From the NCBI RefSeq assembly GCF_964340395.1, contig NC_135562.1, forward strand, positions 14,867,796 through 14,931,795: a stretch of DNA of 64,000 bases, given 5' to 3'. The notes beneath the pieces are model-generated. The model was given only the letters and a program-made list of their open reading frames with translations. It ran no database searches and was not told the origin of the DNA. The translations under genes were made by a program, and so were the position numbers. Positions 45,483-59,413 of this stretch are shown piece by piece; positions within the stretch are counted from its first letter, which is position 1, and every line of letters begins with the position of its first letter. The DNA comes from Glandiceps talaboti. Its lineage: Eukaryota; Hemichordata; Enteropneusta; Spengelidae.

Positions 45483-46145
45483 TGTGAGTGGAGGTGTAAA
45501 TGGAAACGATACTGTATAGGAACTAGATTATGTGAGTGGATCAAGATGTAAATGGTAACGATACTGTATAGTAACTAGACTGTGAGTGGAGGTGTAAATG
45601 GTAACAATACTGTATAGGAACTAGATTATGTGAGTGGATCAAGATGTAAATGGTAATGATACTGTATAGGAACTAGACTGTGAGTGGAGGTGTAAATGGT
45701 AATGATACTGTATAGTAACTAGACTGTGAGTTAAGGTGTAAATGGTAATGATACTGTATAGTAACTAGACTGTGAGTGGAGGTGTAAATGGTAACGATAC
45801 TGTATAGGAACTAGACTGTGAGTGGAGGTGTAAATGGTAATGATACTGTATAGGAACTAGACTATGTGAGTGGAGGTGTAAATGGTAACGATACTGTATA
45901 GGAACTAGACTGTGAGTGGAGGTGTAAATGGTAATGATACTGTATAGGAACTAGACTATGTGAGTGGAGGTGTAAATGGTAACGATACTGTATAGGAACT
46001 AGACTGTGAGTGGAGGTGTAAATTGTAATGATACTGTATAGGAACTAGACTGAGTGGAGGTGTAAATGGTAACGGTACTGTATAGTAACTAGACAGTGAG
46101 TGATGGTGTAAATTGTAATGATACCGTATAGGAAGTAGACTAGTA
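45483..46145. repeat. 46-bp minisatellite, unit D
   Basis: About 14 copies. Some carry AGTGGATCAAGATGTAAATG in place of AGTGGAGGTGTAAATG. Tandem-unit homology ends here: no PHD relic or foldback follows, so this is the right edge of the array. Confidence 0.92.
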
Positions 46146-46544
46146 CAATGTATGTGATAGGAACACTTTTATTTCAAAATTTAAGAATGGCAGTTATCGT
46201 ACATACATAATCAAAAACATTCTGAGGTCAGCTAGAAAATCAATATTACTTTGAAACTCTGAGGTATAAAAACAACGCTTATGATATTCCAAGCCTGAAT
46301 AACAAAGATTTAATTAGAATCACTGAAAAATGATGTCCTGAACAAAGAGATGACAGACAAGAGAGGACAGAAAAAATACAGGACTTTACATATAATACAT
46401 ATTTTTCAGTGGGTAAAATGTCAGGACATTTTAAGAATGTGAGCTCAGAATTAAAGTTATGGGCTGGAAATTGTTGGCTGGCACAGACATAGGAAAAGTT
46501 GAATGCTGAATAAAAGAACGATTTGAGCCAATCTTTAAAGCTAC

Positions 46545-46652
46545 ACTAGCCGTAATTAGGGTAATTTTTTTTACATGACAACCGACAGTATATTCACTGA
46601 AAAAATTGATAAAATACCAATATTCAGACATTTTGATTAGAGGTCTCTTCAT
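46545..46652. repeat. Dispersed repeat, copy 1
   Basis: A segment running from TATTCACTGAAAAAATTGAT to ATTAGAGGTCT resembles 58850-58911 (CATTCACTAAAAATTG ... GATAGAGGTCT) at moderate similarity. Confidence 0.4.
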
Positions 46653-46813
46653 CCATAAATACCGTACTTACTCAGGTTAGCGCCCTCACACGGGACAAGC
46701 GCCTGGTGCCTTTGTTTAGACAGTTACAGGTTGAAACCATGATTGTGTTAGGGGTGCTGATTTTAGGATATGGACCCAAATATCAAGTTGATTTAATTAC
46801 CATATTATGTGTA

Positions 46814-47078
46814 CAATCTCATTAAAATCTGATGTGGTGAATCTGTGTGTTTGTTTGTTTTCTCAATTTCTCCAGTGTGCGCATCTGCCAATGTAACGTA
46901 ACGCTCATCCTGATTGGCTACTCAAGAGCGCAAGATTCAAACGAGATTTGCTATTACACAGGGTGAGATGTGGGAAGGCGGTGATCACCCAGAACAAAAC
47001 AAACAACACAAAACGATGGAAATAGAGGTAAATAAAGACATCTAGCAGCTTTCACCACATCAGATTTTAATCAGATTG
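46814..47078. mobile_element. 265-bp inverted-repeat MITE
   Basis: CAATCTCATTAAAATCTGAT plus GTGGTGAA (46814-46841) is mirrored at 47051-47078 with two mismatches. The interior has no open frame. Confidence 0.75.
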
Positions 47079-48599
47079 AGTATGTGAACAGCTACACGAA
47101 AGACAACAATGTTTCCTCATACTGTGTAGGGTGATATTCCGATTATGTCGTCATATCTAACTAAACAGTTTCAAAAAAATGTTTCAGTTGCAGCAAGTAA
47201 ATGTTACGACACAAATGACAAAGGTTTATACATTAAATGATAGAATTCACACATTGTTTTTTTTTAAATTGGATATATATATTTGTTTTACCACTCTGTT
47301 ATATAATACATTGATTTTCCTTCTGGCTAGTCTGTAAAGTACGCCATGACAGGGCGCCCTCACACATCGGTCACCCCTGAGAGAGGAGGCCGGTGAGGGC
47401 GGAACAGCATGCCGTATCCTATAGTATACCTTCTGACATGATTGTAGAAAAATCTACTTCTAATACAAATTACTACATTGGTACATGTATAGCCAACCTT
47501 TCTGAGAAAGGGTGTCACAAATGCATAATTATGCTCTTGGTGCAGACAGCTTCTTGAGTTAGCAACACCATGACAAGTCTCGGTGTGGAGAGTGACTTGA
47601 GATAGTAACACCAAGGTAAGTCCCTTCGCTAATCTAATAAGATCCAGAAACAACAATTCTCTCCCTAGCCGACTCCATTTCAGGATTGTAAAGAGGTTGC
47701 AATTGGATAATATCAAGAATAGTAATTATGGCAGTGAGAAAGTAACTCTGTGTCAACTACATGTAGATGAAATAACTAGTAAGTTCCTACACGGGTGAGA
47801 TATATATAGTGTTAGCTGGTTGTACCTCCTAGCACCCGCATAGCTGGCAGTGGTAAGTACAAATTAACAATGTTTGCAGAATAGCCTTATTGATCACAGT
47901 GTGAAGGGCCCAGCCCGTACGTAGCTCAACAGTGCTGTGAACAGGCTATGAAATCACTGGAAATGGTGCATTGGTGGCAGTGTCAAATTGGTAACTTGCA
48001 AACCCGCCATGTTGAATGTTGCATCATGGGAAATTGGATAAAAAATGCTAATAAATTAGTATTGTAAACAATATCTTTACATTGTTTGTAACCACAGATA
48101 ATCAATTCATAGTCACCCTGACCTTTGTGGGAGGTTTATTTTATCGGTAGCTCCAGATTTAGTATTATGATAACCACAGATAATCCCAGTCCTTTGTTTG
48201 CATCTGAGCATGCTCAGTCTGGATTGCAAGTTCCCTATTGAACACAATAATCACTGGAAATTGTGGCAGTATCAAATTAAACACAATAACAATGGCTAGT
48301 TGTATCATAATGTTGATAAGAACAGATTGACAAATATCTACCTCATATTGTAAGAAACTAAATACATTAATAAACTATTTTCATGGCAGTGATAGAAATA
48401 ATGTTTATCACGAATACTTATACATTTTAAATATATCTCCAAAGTCATTTTTTTAAAAAATATTAACTTAAAGGTAACAATGATTTTGGCAGTGTAATAT
48501 AGAGGAGTGATCAAACACAATACATATAGGATATAGTGACCTTGTTTATCATATACATAGTAAAAATGCCAAGGAAATCCCATATTATGCCATTAACTG

Positions 48600-48716
48600 A
48601 ACACCACTCCTGGAAAGAAGGGTACTTTCATAAACTTTGGGTTCTAAAGAGTGATTTCATGATTTCACATCACATAAATTCATTTGACTGTCAAGAATCG
48701 CCAAATTGAAACTATT
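48600..48716. repeat. ACTCCTGG dispersed repeat, copy 1 (partial)
   Basis: The segment from ACTCCTGGAAAG to GCCAAATTGAAAC is related to copies at 50505, 53365, 57780 and 60515. Confidence 0.6.
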
Positions 48717-48746
48717 TGTGCTACTTAGATATATTATCTGGGTACA

Positions 48747-49008
48747 CAGGGGTGAACAAATCCACTGGTCCTGGGTCCAGGACTAGCAATTTTTTTGGGC
48801 GGACCACACAAATTTTACCTTGTCTGGTCCGTTGGAGCAGTACCTTACTTTTAATAACTATGTTAAAAAGTTGTCTGAATATACAGATTCATAGGTAAGA
48901 TTTAATGTTTCACATTAGTGGGACTTGGGACCACTAATTCTTTCAGCAGGATTTGTTAAGGCACTGGTCTGGGGACCACCAGTTCACAAAATGATTTGTT
49001 CACCCCTG
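48747..49008. mobile_element. CAGGGGTGAACAAATC MITE, copy 1
   Basis: 262 bp with terminal inverted repeats CAGGGGTGAACAAATC and GATTTGTTCACCCCTG. The interior is shared with 55168-55435 (TTTTTTTGGGCRGACCACAC). CAGGGG termini recall hAT elements, but no clear 8-bp target duplication is seen. Confidence 0.8.
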
Positions 49009-50085
49009 ATACATAAACATGAAGTCAACTGAACTACGTCATATTGTGCTTACCAAAGTTCTGCCTATTTAGTTTGCAAAGAAAGCATGAGAGTACCAAA
49101 AGTCTGCTGTGAAATAAAGCTGTGTGTATAGTATTACAGTAGAGGTTTGACATTTTTGGATTACTGGTAGTCGGTAATAAAACAGAACAGCGAAAATAAC
49201 ACAGAAAATATATAGTAACTTTGTTTCTCTGGTTTTTTTTGTAAGCTAGTTTGGCCCTAAATTACAGCCCCAAGACATCTTGCAAACAGCATTACCAGTA
49301 GCTAAACCCATGGAAACTTTTATTTCCATGGTAACTGGAATATGGCGTATTCCAGGACTTTCCCTGGAGGTTACAAACCACTTGATTGTTCTTTAAAGAC
49401 ATGTAATGGTAAAGACTTGAAGTAAGTCAGAATTGTCACAAATGTTACAGTATGCGCTGATAATAGAAACATAGCTGTTATATTTTGTGGAAATTATCAT
49501 AACTTATAATTTGCATAACATTTAAAGTCGTTAATATGTAAATGAATTCCCTATCTGTTGAGATAAACTCATTACTCAAAGCCATTACATGTATACCAGT
49601 GTGCGCCCTCTACCAAAAGACAACATTTATACAGGTGTTCAGAGTGCACAGCAAAATGGTGACTTCGATTTAAGTTTTTACAGTGGTGAGAAAATACTTG
49701 GGTTTGGATTTGCTGTACTTCGCCGTGTGGAACGTCTCAACGGTTGATGATCCATTGGAGAATATAATCCACCAACAAGCACTTGATTTGAATCGTTGTC
49801 TGTTAAAAATTAAAAAGACAAGAAAAAAAAATGAAGTTTCACATTTCAGACTGACTGGGCTTGTAACATAATGGTTGCTAGAGTGTTGGCAAGGACAGCA
49901 TTTTGTCTGCAGATGTAGAATAATATATTATGCCAATCTATAAATATGCATTGAATTTTTCATTGATGACTAAACTCTGGTGACAACATTTTTGGTTCAT
50001 GACTGAAAATATCATGTCATTTTTTCAAAGTTCTCATTGGTTATAACTGAATTGTGTCATGCAAATGAGCACCTTATCATATTTC

Positions 50086-50093
50086 TCTGTCTG

Positions 50094-50168
<75 letters not shown>
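50086..50168. repeat. (CTGT)n(CT)n microsatellite
   Basis: About 10 CTGT units then about 20 CT units, directly downstream (minus-strand sense) of the last recognised exon of the HURP-like gene, 23 bases from the donor. Confidence 0.95.
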
Positions 50169-50172
<4 letters not shown>

Positions 50173-50190
50173 TTTGTTAATGATACTTAC

Positions 50191-50293
50191 TGGAGGGAGA
50201 ATCAAATGACATGAGATTGGACACGTTGAGGGCGCTGCTAGTGTCTGTGATGGGCACAGGTGTGTAGAGCAAATTTTCACTCTCTAGTGAAGT
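50191..50293 (-). CDS. DLGAP5: HURP-like exon, near C-terminus
   Basis: Acceptor TTTATTTCAG, donor GTAAGT. Reads TSLESENLLYTPVPITDTSS then ALNVSNLMSFDSPS. Starts in phase 0 and leaves one base over, so at least one more coding exon is expected downstream. Confidence 0.8.
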
Positions 50294-53200
50294 CTGAAAT
50301 AAAAGTTAGAAGAAAAAAAGAAAGTCATAAGGCGTCCAAACTACATAAAAAACAACAACCAAGTCTTCATAGAAGACACAGTCCTCAAATAAATTACTTC
50401 TACATGACTGAATGATGGCATGGTTGGAAAGAAACTGGTCACAAATACATACTATTGAAAAGTGATTTGATATTGATAATTGACCCTACAGGTCAAAGTT
50501 TAAAAGGGTAATGTCCCTCAAGGATGTAAATTTATTTATATAAACTTTGGATTATGTGGAGTCATTCATTATTTCATATCACATAATTTTGCTCGGTTGC
50601 CAAAAAACACCAAACACTCTCTTCCACATGTATGGTATTTAGTGATAAACCATTGCATTGTGGGTCTTGGTGAACATGAATATTCATTACATGCACACTG
50701 AATATTCATGACTTCAAAGAGCTTATTTTGTATGCGATTGACTTTATCTGAAGGAGTTTAATTGAGGTTCCTTTAAGGCATTTGACAGATAGATCTCATA
50801 TCCAAGATGATTATGAGAGTTACTATAGACCTGTTGATGGTTCCAAGATGCATTGCGCATCTCTCCCTACAATGCCATGTATTATGTATGCGCTCAGGGG
50901 TGTGCACATGCTACTTGGGGGATGGTTGTCATCTGACCATACCCTGAATTCACCTGTAAAATCACTGTCTGATGGCGTTTAGTATTTGTTCTATAAAATC
51001 ACTCATAATCAGAGAGGCCAACATGTCTTTCCATCATTTCTTCATAAAAATGTCATTTCAAACGTAATAAAGACAAAACAAGACTGAATGTAACAACATA
51101 AGCGACGCCCTCTCACGCAATGCATCTTGGAACCAGCAAATCAATTCTTACCTGACTTGGTGTATTAGTCTGCAGTCTAATCTTTGAGAATTTGCTGGAT
51201 AAAGATTCTGATTTTGGTGTGGCTAACTGTTTATCTGAAAAGAGAAATTGTTATATTGTAATTCAAGAAAGACAAAATACAAAATACAAAAAAACAACAA
51301 CAAAAAACAGGTAAAACTGTACTGGTAGTATTTTCCTTGTTTTTTTTCCCCTGGCATTTTGCAAACTCTTTGCTTCCCTGGTACGTGTTTGGTGAAATCT
51401 TGTTTGTTGCTAAAACTAGTGTAAAAGCTACAACTTAATTTTATCAGAAGGTGCAGTCAATGGGCAGATTTGTTGTTCATTATAATACATTGTTCAGACC
51501 AAAATGATGTTTTTTAATAGTATCACCCCCCCCCCCCCCCACCACCACCACCCCCACCACACACACACACACACACACACACCAAATAGTTTGTGTCCTC
51601 CCACTGGTGGTAAAGGATATCTGCCCTCCCTTCCTCCCACTGGGCTTGAACTTGCTTGCGAACTCACTGCCCACTTAATATTGTGAATGATTCAGCCACT
51701 CCCCACGAGGAAAATGTTTGTGCTATCCACTATAGCAACAATTCATTTTGATGGACATAATGTGCTGCTGCTGTGCATACCTATAATAGTATAACACTGC
51801 CACCCCTCCCCAACCCCCACAATTCCAAGTTCCTGCTCCCACTGCATCAAAATCAGGACTACCCCATTACAGTTTTTCCTTGTTCCTTGCTCCCCTCCCA
51901 CTACTGATCGTAAAATTGTTCACCAATTGAAATTCCATCTTTGTTATCTGCACCTGTATTAGCCTTCTATTTTGACTGTTTAAAAAGTCATGCTGACCTT
52001 TCATCCCGGTGCGATATTCCACTTGGCATTGAACTTATCAACAATTTGTTTACAATCAAACACCAGCTAAGTATTTAGTAATGAAAAAAATCTACTCACA
52101 GAATCAAAAACATTTCTTGAAAACGAACCCCAAACTTTTGCTGACACCTCATCAGCATTGCCAACGAAAATTTTGGATTGACTTCCAAGAAATGTTTTGA
52201 CACAGTGTGTAGAAATTTTCATTACTATGTATGAATCCAGAGTCCTTGAACATTCATTCTCACACCAGCTAAAACCAGGGTTCTGCCAAGCTTGAGAGTA
52301 GTCCCAGTCGCTAATTAATATTCATGCTAATTTGCATAATTAATGAATAAATTAATGGTGCACTCAAATAACCTACCACACTGATGCGTTTGTTTTATTT
52401 TGAGTGGGGTTCTTTGTAAGTCCTGTAACTGTTGTTCTGGTTCAGTCTTCATAAACTGTTCAGCTTGTTGGTTCAGGTCTACAACGCTGATACTACCAGG
52501 AGTGTTTAACGTGGTTGACAACCTTGTCTTTGATGCTTGGGGTGTCTCTAGTTTACTAGGTACTAGATACTTGGTAAACCAGTCTTGGGAAGCCTACATG
52601 AATGAAGAAGATAAGAACTATTGTTGCTTACTAAATATCAGAGACAACAAACTATAACTAATTAAAGGTGATTCAAAATGCTCACATTCACTATCGCTAA
52701 TTTGCTAGACGACATGTTTGTGAAATGCATTCTGGTTTTAAAACTTTTCAAAAGCGTCTGCAAACACCTTAAAATGACCTTTTTTCAGTCACTTCCCTTT
52801 GGATTTACTTCAAGAGTTTTCGGGTATTTCCAGTCCCACCTAGACCACGGGATTTTATGACGTCATAAGGGGTACACGTTAGCACTAAGACTATGACGAG
52901 CGTAGTCACTAGGTGAATAAACTCAACAGCATTGTGAAAAAAATACATTGCTAGTGGTTGTAATAGACATCAGTAAACAAAAACTACACTCTACATGTCT
53001 TATTTGTTGCTTACTAACAAACTATAACTAATTAAGCAGTGACTGTAAACATCATTAGCAATGCAAATAACTTCATATGAATATGGTAATTTTTCTGCTT
53101 ACATTATTATCAACATCCTTATCATTGGTTGCATCTTGGGTTACAGAGTTCTTTGGTGTGGTTTTAGTAGATAATGACTGTCTTAGTCTTGTGGTCGGCG

Positions 53201-56200
53201 TTGTCTTTGGTGTCATCTTTGCATGCAACGATTGTCTTAAAACCATCAATGCTGGACTACTACTAGTATTCGTCAGTGGTCCCGTGTCTCTTCTGCTTCC
53301 AGGTGTACGTTTAGAAGGTGTACCCGCTGTACGGTTAAGAAAACAAAACAAATTACATACTGTTTGCTGTCATAATTTGTCAGAAAATAAAGATATTTTC
53401 ACAAATTTTGAGTTCTGGAGTCACTTCATGATTATGATTTCACATCACATAAATTTAACTCCGTTGCCATGACGCACCAAATTAAAACTTTTTTTCTTTT
53501 TTTTTTGGTACCTTTATTATTACTAGTGCTGGTAGACAGTTGCCTCAAGGAGCATAACAGATATGAATATGTATGAGATGAACAATGTCAAGAAACAACA
53601 AATTGAAACTCATCTTTATCTCTGTTATTCTAACGGTTCTACGTACACTGTTGACTCATGGGGCTTAGCACACATGAATATGTATTAGATGAACATTAAA
53701 TTTTGCCGAAGTGCCTGTTACCTTCCGATAAAGTCCTGACTTACATCTGCAATATCAGGACCCACAAAAACAAATCTATTAGTGTGTGACAAGCACTGGC
53801 ATTAATATTAGACTACGAATTGTAAAACCAGGAACTATTTTTAATGGAGTTAAAATCTTACAAACTTGTGAAACTTTAACCATAGGCTCTACATTAGATC
53901 ACTATACATACCTTCACAGTGTGGCTTTGTTTGTCTAACGGGACTAGATACACTAAAGAACCCAGCATCAAATGTCCTCATTTCTGTACTTCTACACTTC
54001 TCGGCGGCTTCTGCTGATTCTTCTTCTTCTTTTTCTTCTTCATGTTTAGCTTTCATGGCTGCCTTTATCTTGGCAAGTCTCTTCCTGGCTGCCTCCCTGG
54101 CTTCACTGGCCTTGCTAGACTTAGCTACTACTGTTTTTGTCTTCTGCAATGAGATACAAACAGATATGGACGTTCCATAAAATGGAATGGGTAATAGGAA
54201 AAACAAAAGAATACCGAGTTTGGCCACAGATGGCGCTATTCAGTAGCAGCTTTTCAACTAGATGACTAGGCTAAATTCACTTGGTAACCTATACAGCATA
54301 CTTTTACTATTATAAATTATAACATTATTATAATGTTTGGGATTTTTTAACACTAAAGTTATGTAATACTATATTGATTTATTCATATTTCAATATTCCC
54401 AATGATGCAAATCCCTACTCCATGTACAACAGTACAGTTCAAGAATCCCTTCTGATTTGCAAGTCTGATGTATATCTGAACTAGCCAGCCTGGTGTTATC
54501 ATAGTGCGGGTGAAGGTATTTCAGCCCTTCCAGTTGTTAACACATGCTGGTGAGGTGTTAGTGTCAGCCTGGTGTTAACATTCGGCTGGTACAGCCATTA
54601 ACCCTTTCAGTTGCTGACACATCCTGGTGAAGTGTTAGTGCCAGCCCATTGTCAGTGCTGAGCAAGAGTGATACTTTGCTCTCTCACAAATTGACTCTGA
54701 CTCTGAGGAACGATTGCACAATGTCACACAAGCTCAACAAGTGAACTTTGTTTGTTATGGGGAGAGGGGGTCTGGCTTCAATGCGATTGCTGAACTTCAT
54801 TTTTGCACTTCTAACCAAGTTTCGAAAACTTTCACACCTTCAATGATAAAAGCTTCTGTATTTACTACTGAGATGTTGATAAGTTGATAAAAATTTAATT
54901 CTGATGTAACACACAGTGCTGGGTTTATAGTAATATTTTGATGTGTTTACCATCATCTCAGTAAACAGGTTCATAAGGTTGGGACTTCATGTTTTTTACA
55001 TTTCATCGATCGATCGTACTGGTGTGACCACTTCAATTTTCATCATGGTTTACATCATATATAAACGTGTGATGTCGCACTGTGAATGTTCCTTCAGGGG
55101 CCGAGGGGGAGGCAGTTTTGTTCTAAATGAACGATGTTTGCTTATTGAGCTTGAGTGACATTCTGCGATCGTGAACAAATCCACTGGTCCAGAGTCCGAG
55201 ACTAGCGATTTTTTTGGGCAGACCACACAAATTTTACCTTGTCTGGTCCATCGGACCAGTACCTTACTGTTAATAACTATGTTAAAAAGTCATCTGAATT
55301 TACAGATTCATAGGTAAGATTTAATGTTTCACATTAGCAGGACATTGGACCACTAATTCTTTCAGCAGGACCACTGGATTTTTTAAGGCACTGGTCCGGG
55401 AACCACCAGTTCACAAAATGATTTGTTCACCCCTGTATACTATTACCTTGACAACACATGGAAAGCAAAGGGATACATCCATCCTTATATCAAACATCCT
55501 GTGCACTAAATAGACACTTACTTTTTTCACAACTTTCTTGACTTGCTTGGGTTGAGCAACTTCTTTTTGCCAGTTGTTCATCTTCATTTTCTCTAAGTCA
55601 GCAAACATTGCGTCAACAGTTTCAACCTTTAACAAAATAAATTTACGGACAAAATTAAAATAAATTTTCAAAAACTATCTAGTCTGTAGCTCTGTCATGT
55701 CAAACTGGGAGGCACTCACTGTTCTTTTTTGTGTCGGTTATCTTGTCTTTGCATGAGGTCTTCTCTTAGCATGTACTACAACTACATTAGTTCATTTCAA
55801 ATTTTCATTTCGACAAAATATCACATGAAACTGAATCCATTCATTCTTGCTATCTAAATAATCTTAAAGTGTAGCATGTGCAGTTTCTTATTGGTTTCTG
55901 CTTGGTTGTATATCAAACAGAGCCAGTGAACACTAACATGAATTGGGCTGTAGTTCAGGGGCCATCGCATGAATGATGAATGACTATATTAAGAAAGCTA
56001 CAATATTCTTTACCTGCCATGCTATGAGGTCCCAGAATCCTTGCAAATCCATACATGTCACTTCTTTCTCTCCACGATGAAACTCACAGTCATCAATCAA
56101 ACCCAGAAATTGTTTAAATTTACCCCTAATTAGTAGCTCAGCTTTACCTGTAACAGCTGCTATTTGACCAATCACTACAGAGAAAATGATAATTTACATA

Positions 56201-57004
56201 TTAGCAGGAAAAAATGATTTTATTTGACCAATCACTGCGGAGGAGTTTACTTTTTACAATCAGAAAAGTAAACCAGAGTGCTGTTATTATATGAGGGGTT
56301 ACAAACATACACCTGAATTATCTAAGTGTACCGGGTAATAATTACTACCTGGGGTATATGCCCAGCAGTTGCTACTTCACTCTGTTCTAAAGATTTTCAC
56401 TGATAAGAATGTTTTGCATTTGTACAGGAGAAAGGAAGTTGCCTTGGTGTTTCACACATGGGACATGTTTTTAAAACAAAGATACTTCAAACACAAGTTC
56501 TCTTCTTCCTCTTTAGATTGAGAAACAGACATGTTTTGAATAAATCACCTGTCCATCACACCACTGGCAATACTCAACACCTCCAGCAAATTTGGATCAT
56601 TCTGTCAGATTCAGTTAGACACTGAAGAAGGACAAGTTTTTTGTTCAAAACTGTTTCTCAATCAAAAGTGGAAGAAGAGAACTTGTGTATGAATCTTAGT
56701 GCTTCCATGATGGACAGAGTGCCAAAAGATAGACACATTTCAACTCGAGACTAACAGTAACAGAAACAGAGATATAACACACACAGCAGGATCCTTTACC
56801 CAATCACACTGAAAACTGACAAAGCATTGCTATTCTTTTACACTGCAGCAGAAACAGGCTTCTTTTGAAAACATTACACATAGACTTGATGATTCTAATG
56901 GCTTAAGTTTTTAGTTTGCATCTAATAATCAACATGGTAACTTGTCTACTTCCACATCTACACTAAGTGGTGCACCTCTGTAATTATTTATTTTACATTT
57001 GAAG

Positions 57005-57092
<88 letters not shown>

Positions 57093-57401
57093 ATGTATGT
57101 ATGTATGTATGTATGTATGTATGTATGTATGTATGTATGTATGTATGTATGTATGTATGTATGTGTGCGTCTGTATGTATGTATGTATGTATGTATGTAT
57201 GTATGTATGTATGTATGTGTGTATGTGTGCGTCTGTATGTATGTATGTATGTATGTATGTATGTATGTATGTATGTATGTGTGTATGTATGTATGTATGC
57301 ATGTATGTGTGTATGTGTGTATGTGTGTATGTATGTATGTATGTATGTATGTATGTATGTATGTATGTATGTATGTATGTATGTATACATATGTATGTCA
57401 C

Positions 57402-57461
<60 letters not shown>

Positions 57462-59349
57462 TGAGTGTGTATGTGTGTGTCTAAAAGATCATTTATGAGT
57501 GGAAAACTGAGGTATCTACATTTCTCCTGTACAATAGTGTCATTTGGTATACTGACCCTGGGTAGTGAGAATCAAGATTATCTTACCATCTTCTGAGAGT
57601 TCTTGAGAATCTTTATAATCCAACCATTTCTTACACTTCACACGTAGTCTTGCAGTCTCTTGATCAACAAGTCCCCTGAAATAGGGAATATTGTGTTCTT
57701 CTGTACCAGCTAGGGTGTCTGTCTCCATGGCAACATCATCTAAATAGTCATCAACAGAGAATAACTTACAGATAACGGGGAAACTCAACTCCAGGAAATA
57801 GAGACAATTTTCATAAACTATTGGATCTGGAGAGTCATTTCATAATTTTACATAACCTAAAATTACTTGCAATTTCAGAGAAATATCAAGTTGAACGTGT
57901 GCATTTATAGGGTATCTCCGCTATGGACTATTGCATCATGGGAGTCAACAGATTTAATGTATTCAATGGTTGAACACTGAATATTCATGAGAGCTGTTTT
58001 ACACTGAAGTGTATAGCATTTTTGTAGGAAAACACAGTAAATCTGTGAAGCTGTTTTAATTAAAAATCTAAAATACATACTCCTTTCTAAGTCATGTTAA
58101 TTACCACTTTAGTACTAGGTTGCCTCTGACAACCGATCAGTGTGAACTAATTTGAGTGTGAATGCAATAAAATGAGAGATATATTTAATACTTGTAGCTA
58201 CCTTTCTTTTCCACGACAGCAGCCTCCATTTCATCCTTCTGTGTCGGTTCGACAACTTTTTCAGACAAGCGACGAGACCTCCTTGGTGTCAGTTTCACGT
58301 CCTCATCTACCAATGCCAGTTTAGGTGCTGGGGTTAACCTACGACCCGATGGTCTTCTCGACCTCCCTGTTGGTGTTTCACTCCGACTCCCATCATCCAA
58401 GCCATCTCTGAGTGCATTTACCGAAGCTTCAGACTTAGATGCAGTCTCTGGATTGTCGTGTACTTTTTCCACAGTGCTGATTGGTTCAGGGTGATCTTTG
58501 ACATCTGAGCCCATGCTGATTGGTTCAGAGTGACCTTTGACACCTGGGGTCAGATGCCTTCCAGATATTCTCCTTGACTTTCTTATTATTGGTGTGCTGT
58601 CATTTTCATCATCTGCCATTTCACTATCTTGATGCGTTATTCTCACAGCTGGCGTTGCTTTATGTTCAGAGACACTACGTTTCCTGGTCACTGGTGTCAC
58701 ACCTACATTGCATCACATACAGAAAAAACACAACTGTACCCTTAAACTTGCACACCTACATTGTATCACGTACAGAAAAAACACAACTTTACCCTTAAAC
58801 TTGCACTAGCTGGAACTGTGATATTATTTTGTCAATAAGACAAACCAATGATACATTCACTAAAAATTGTTAAAACACCAATAATTAGACATTGTATCTG
58901 ATAGAGGTCTATCTAATCTATAGATAATATACATGTAGTATATAATCCAAAATAAATACCTAATCCTCATCTATAGTCCCTCTAAGTTACTGACATTTTA
59001 CAGAGTTGTATTTCCACAAATGTGAAATATAAACATCTAAACCAATATAGCTACTTCAATCTCCTCCCAGTTCATTTTATGTGTACACTAACTTCTGAGG
59101 CAAACATTTCAAAACAAGAATTAATTTGTAGATTTTGAAATTTCCTCACTTACTTTCAACGTTTTCCAATTCCATGTCCTCTTCTGGGTCCATAATTCGT
59201 ACTCTCTTCTCATATGACTTTACATATGGTGTTGACTTACGACCTGATGGCTTCCTATGTTGCTGTGGTGTTTTCACTTCAGACTCACCAGTGCCTGTAT
59301 TAAGTCATAAGTGTTAGTGAAAGAAGTATTACACACACACACACACACA

Positions 59350-59413
<64 letters not shown>

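Larger units (their letters stand above)
46146..50190. other. Non-coding interval between the array and the HURP-like gene
   Basis: No convincing exon was found on either strand. It should contain the terminal exon(s) and 3' untranslated region of the minus-strand gene, which I could not place. A minus-strand AATAAA (TTTATT at about 46170) is a possible distal polyadenylation signal. Two MITE-like elements and dispersed repeats lie here. Confidence 0.45.

Noticed and set aside
47320-47340. Acceptor-like CTTTACAG (minus strand) followed by AC-TAG as terminal exon of the HURP-like gene
   Set aside because: It fits the phase but would add a single residue and stop, with no polyadenylation signal close by. 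Too weak to annotate.
52855-52866. TGACGTCA, a CRE-like palindrome
   Set aside because: One 8-bp match in an intron, with no promoter context, is expected by chance.
57740-57764. Alternative upstream acceptor (CTGTAAG) for the GKAP exon
   Set aside because: It would break the reading phase with the preceding 58202-58702 exon, while the ACTATTTAG acceptor keeps it.
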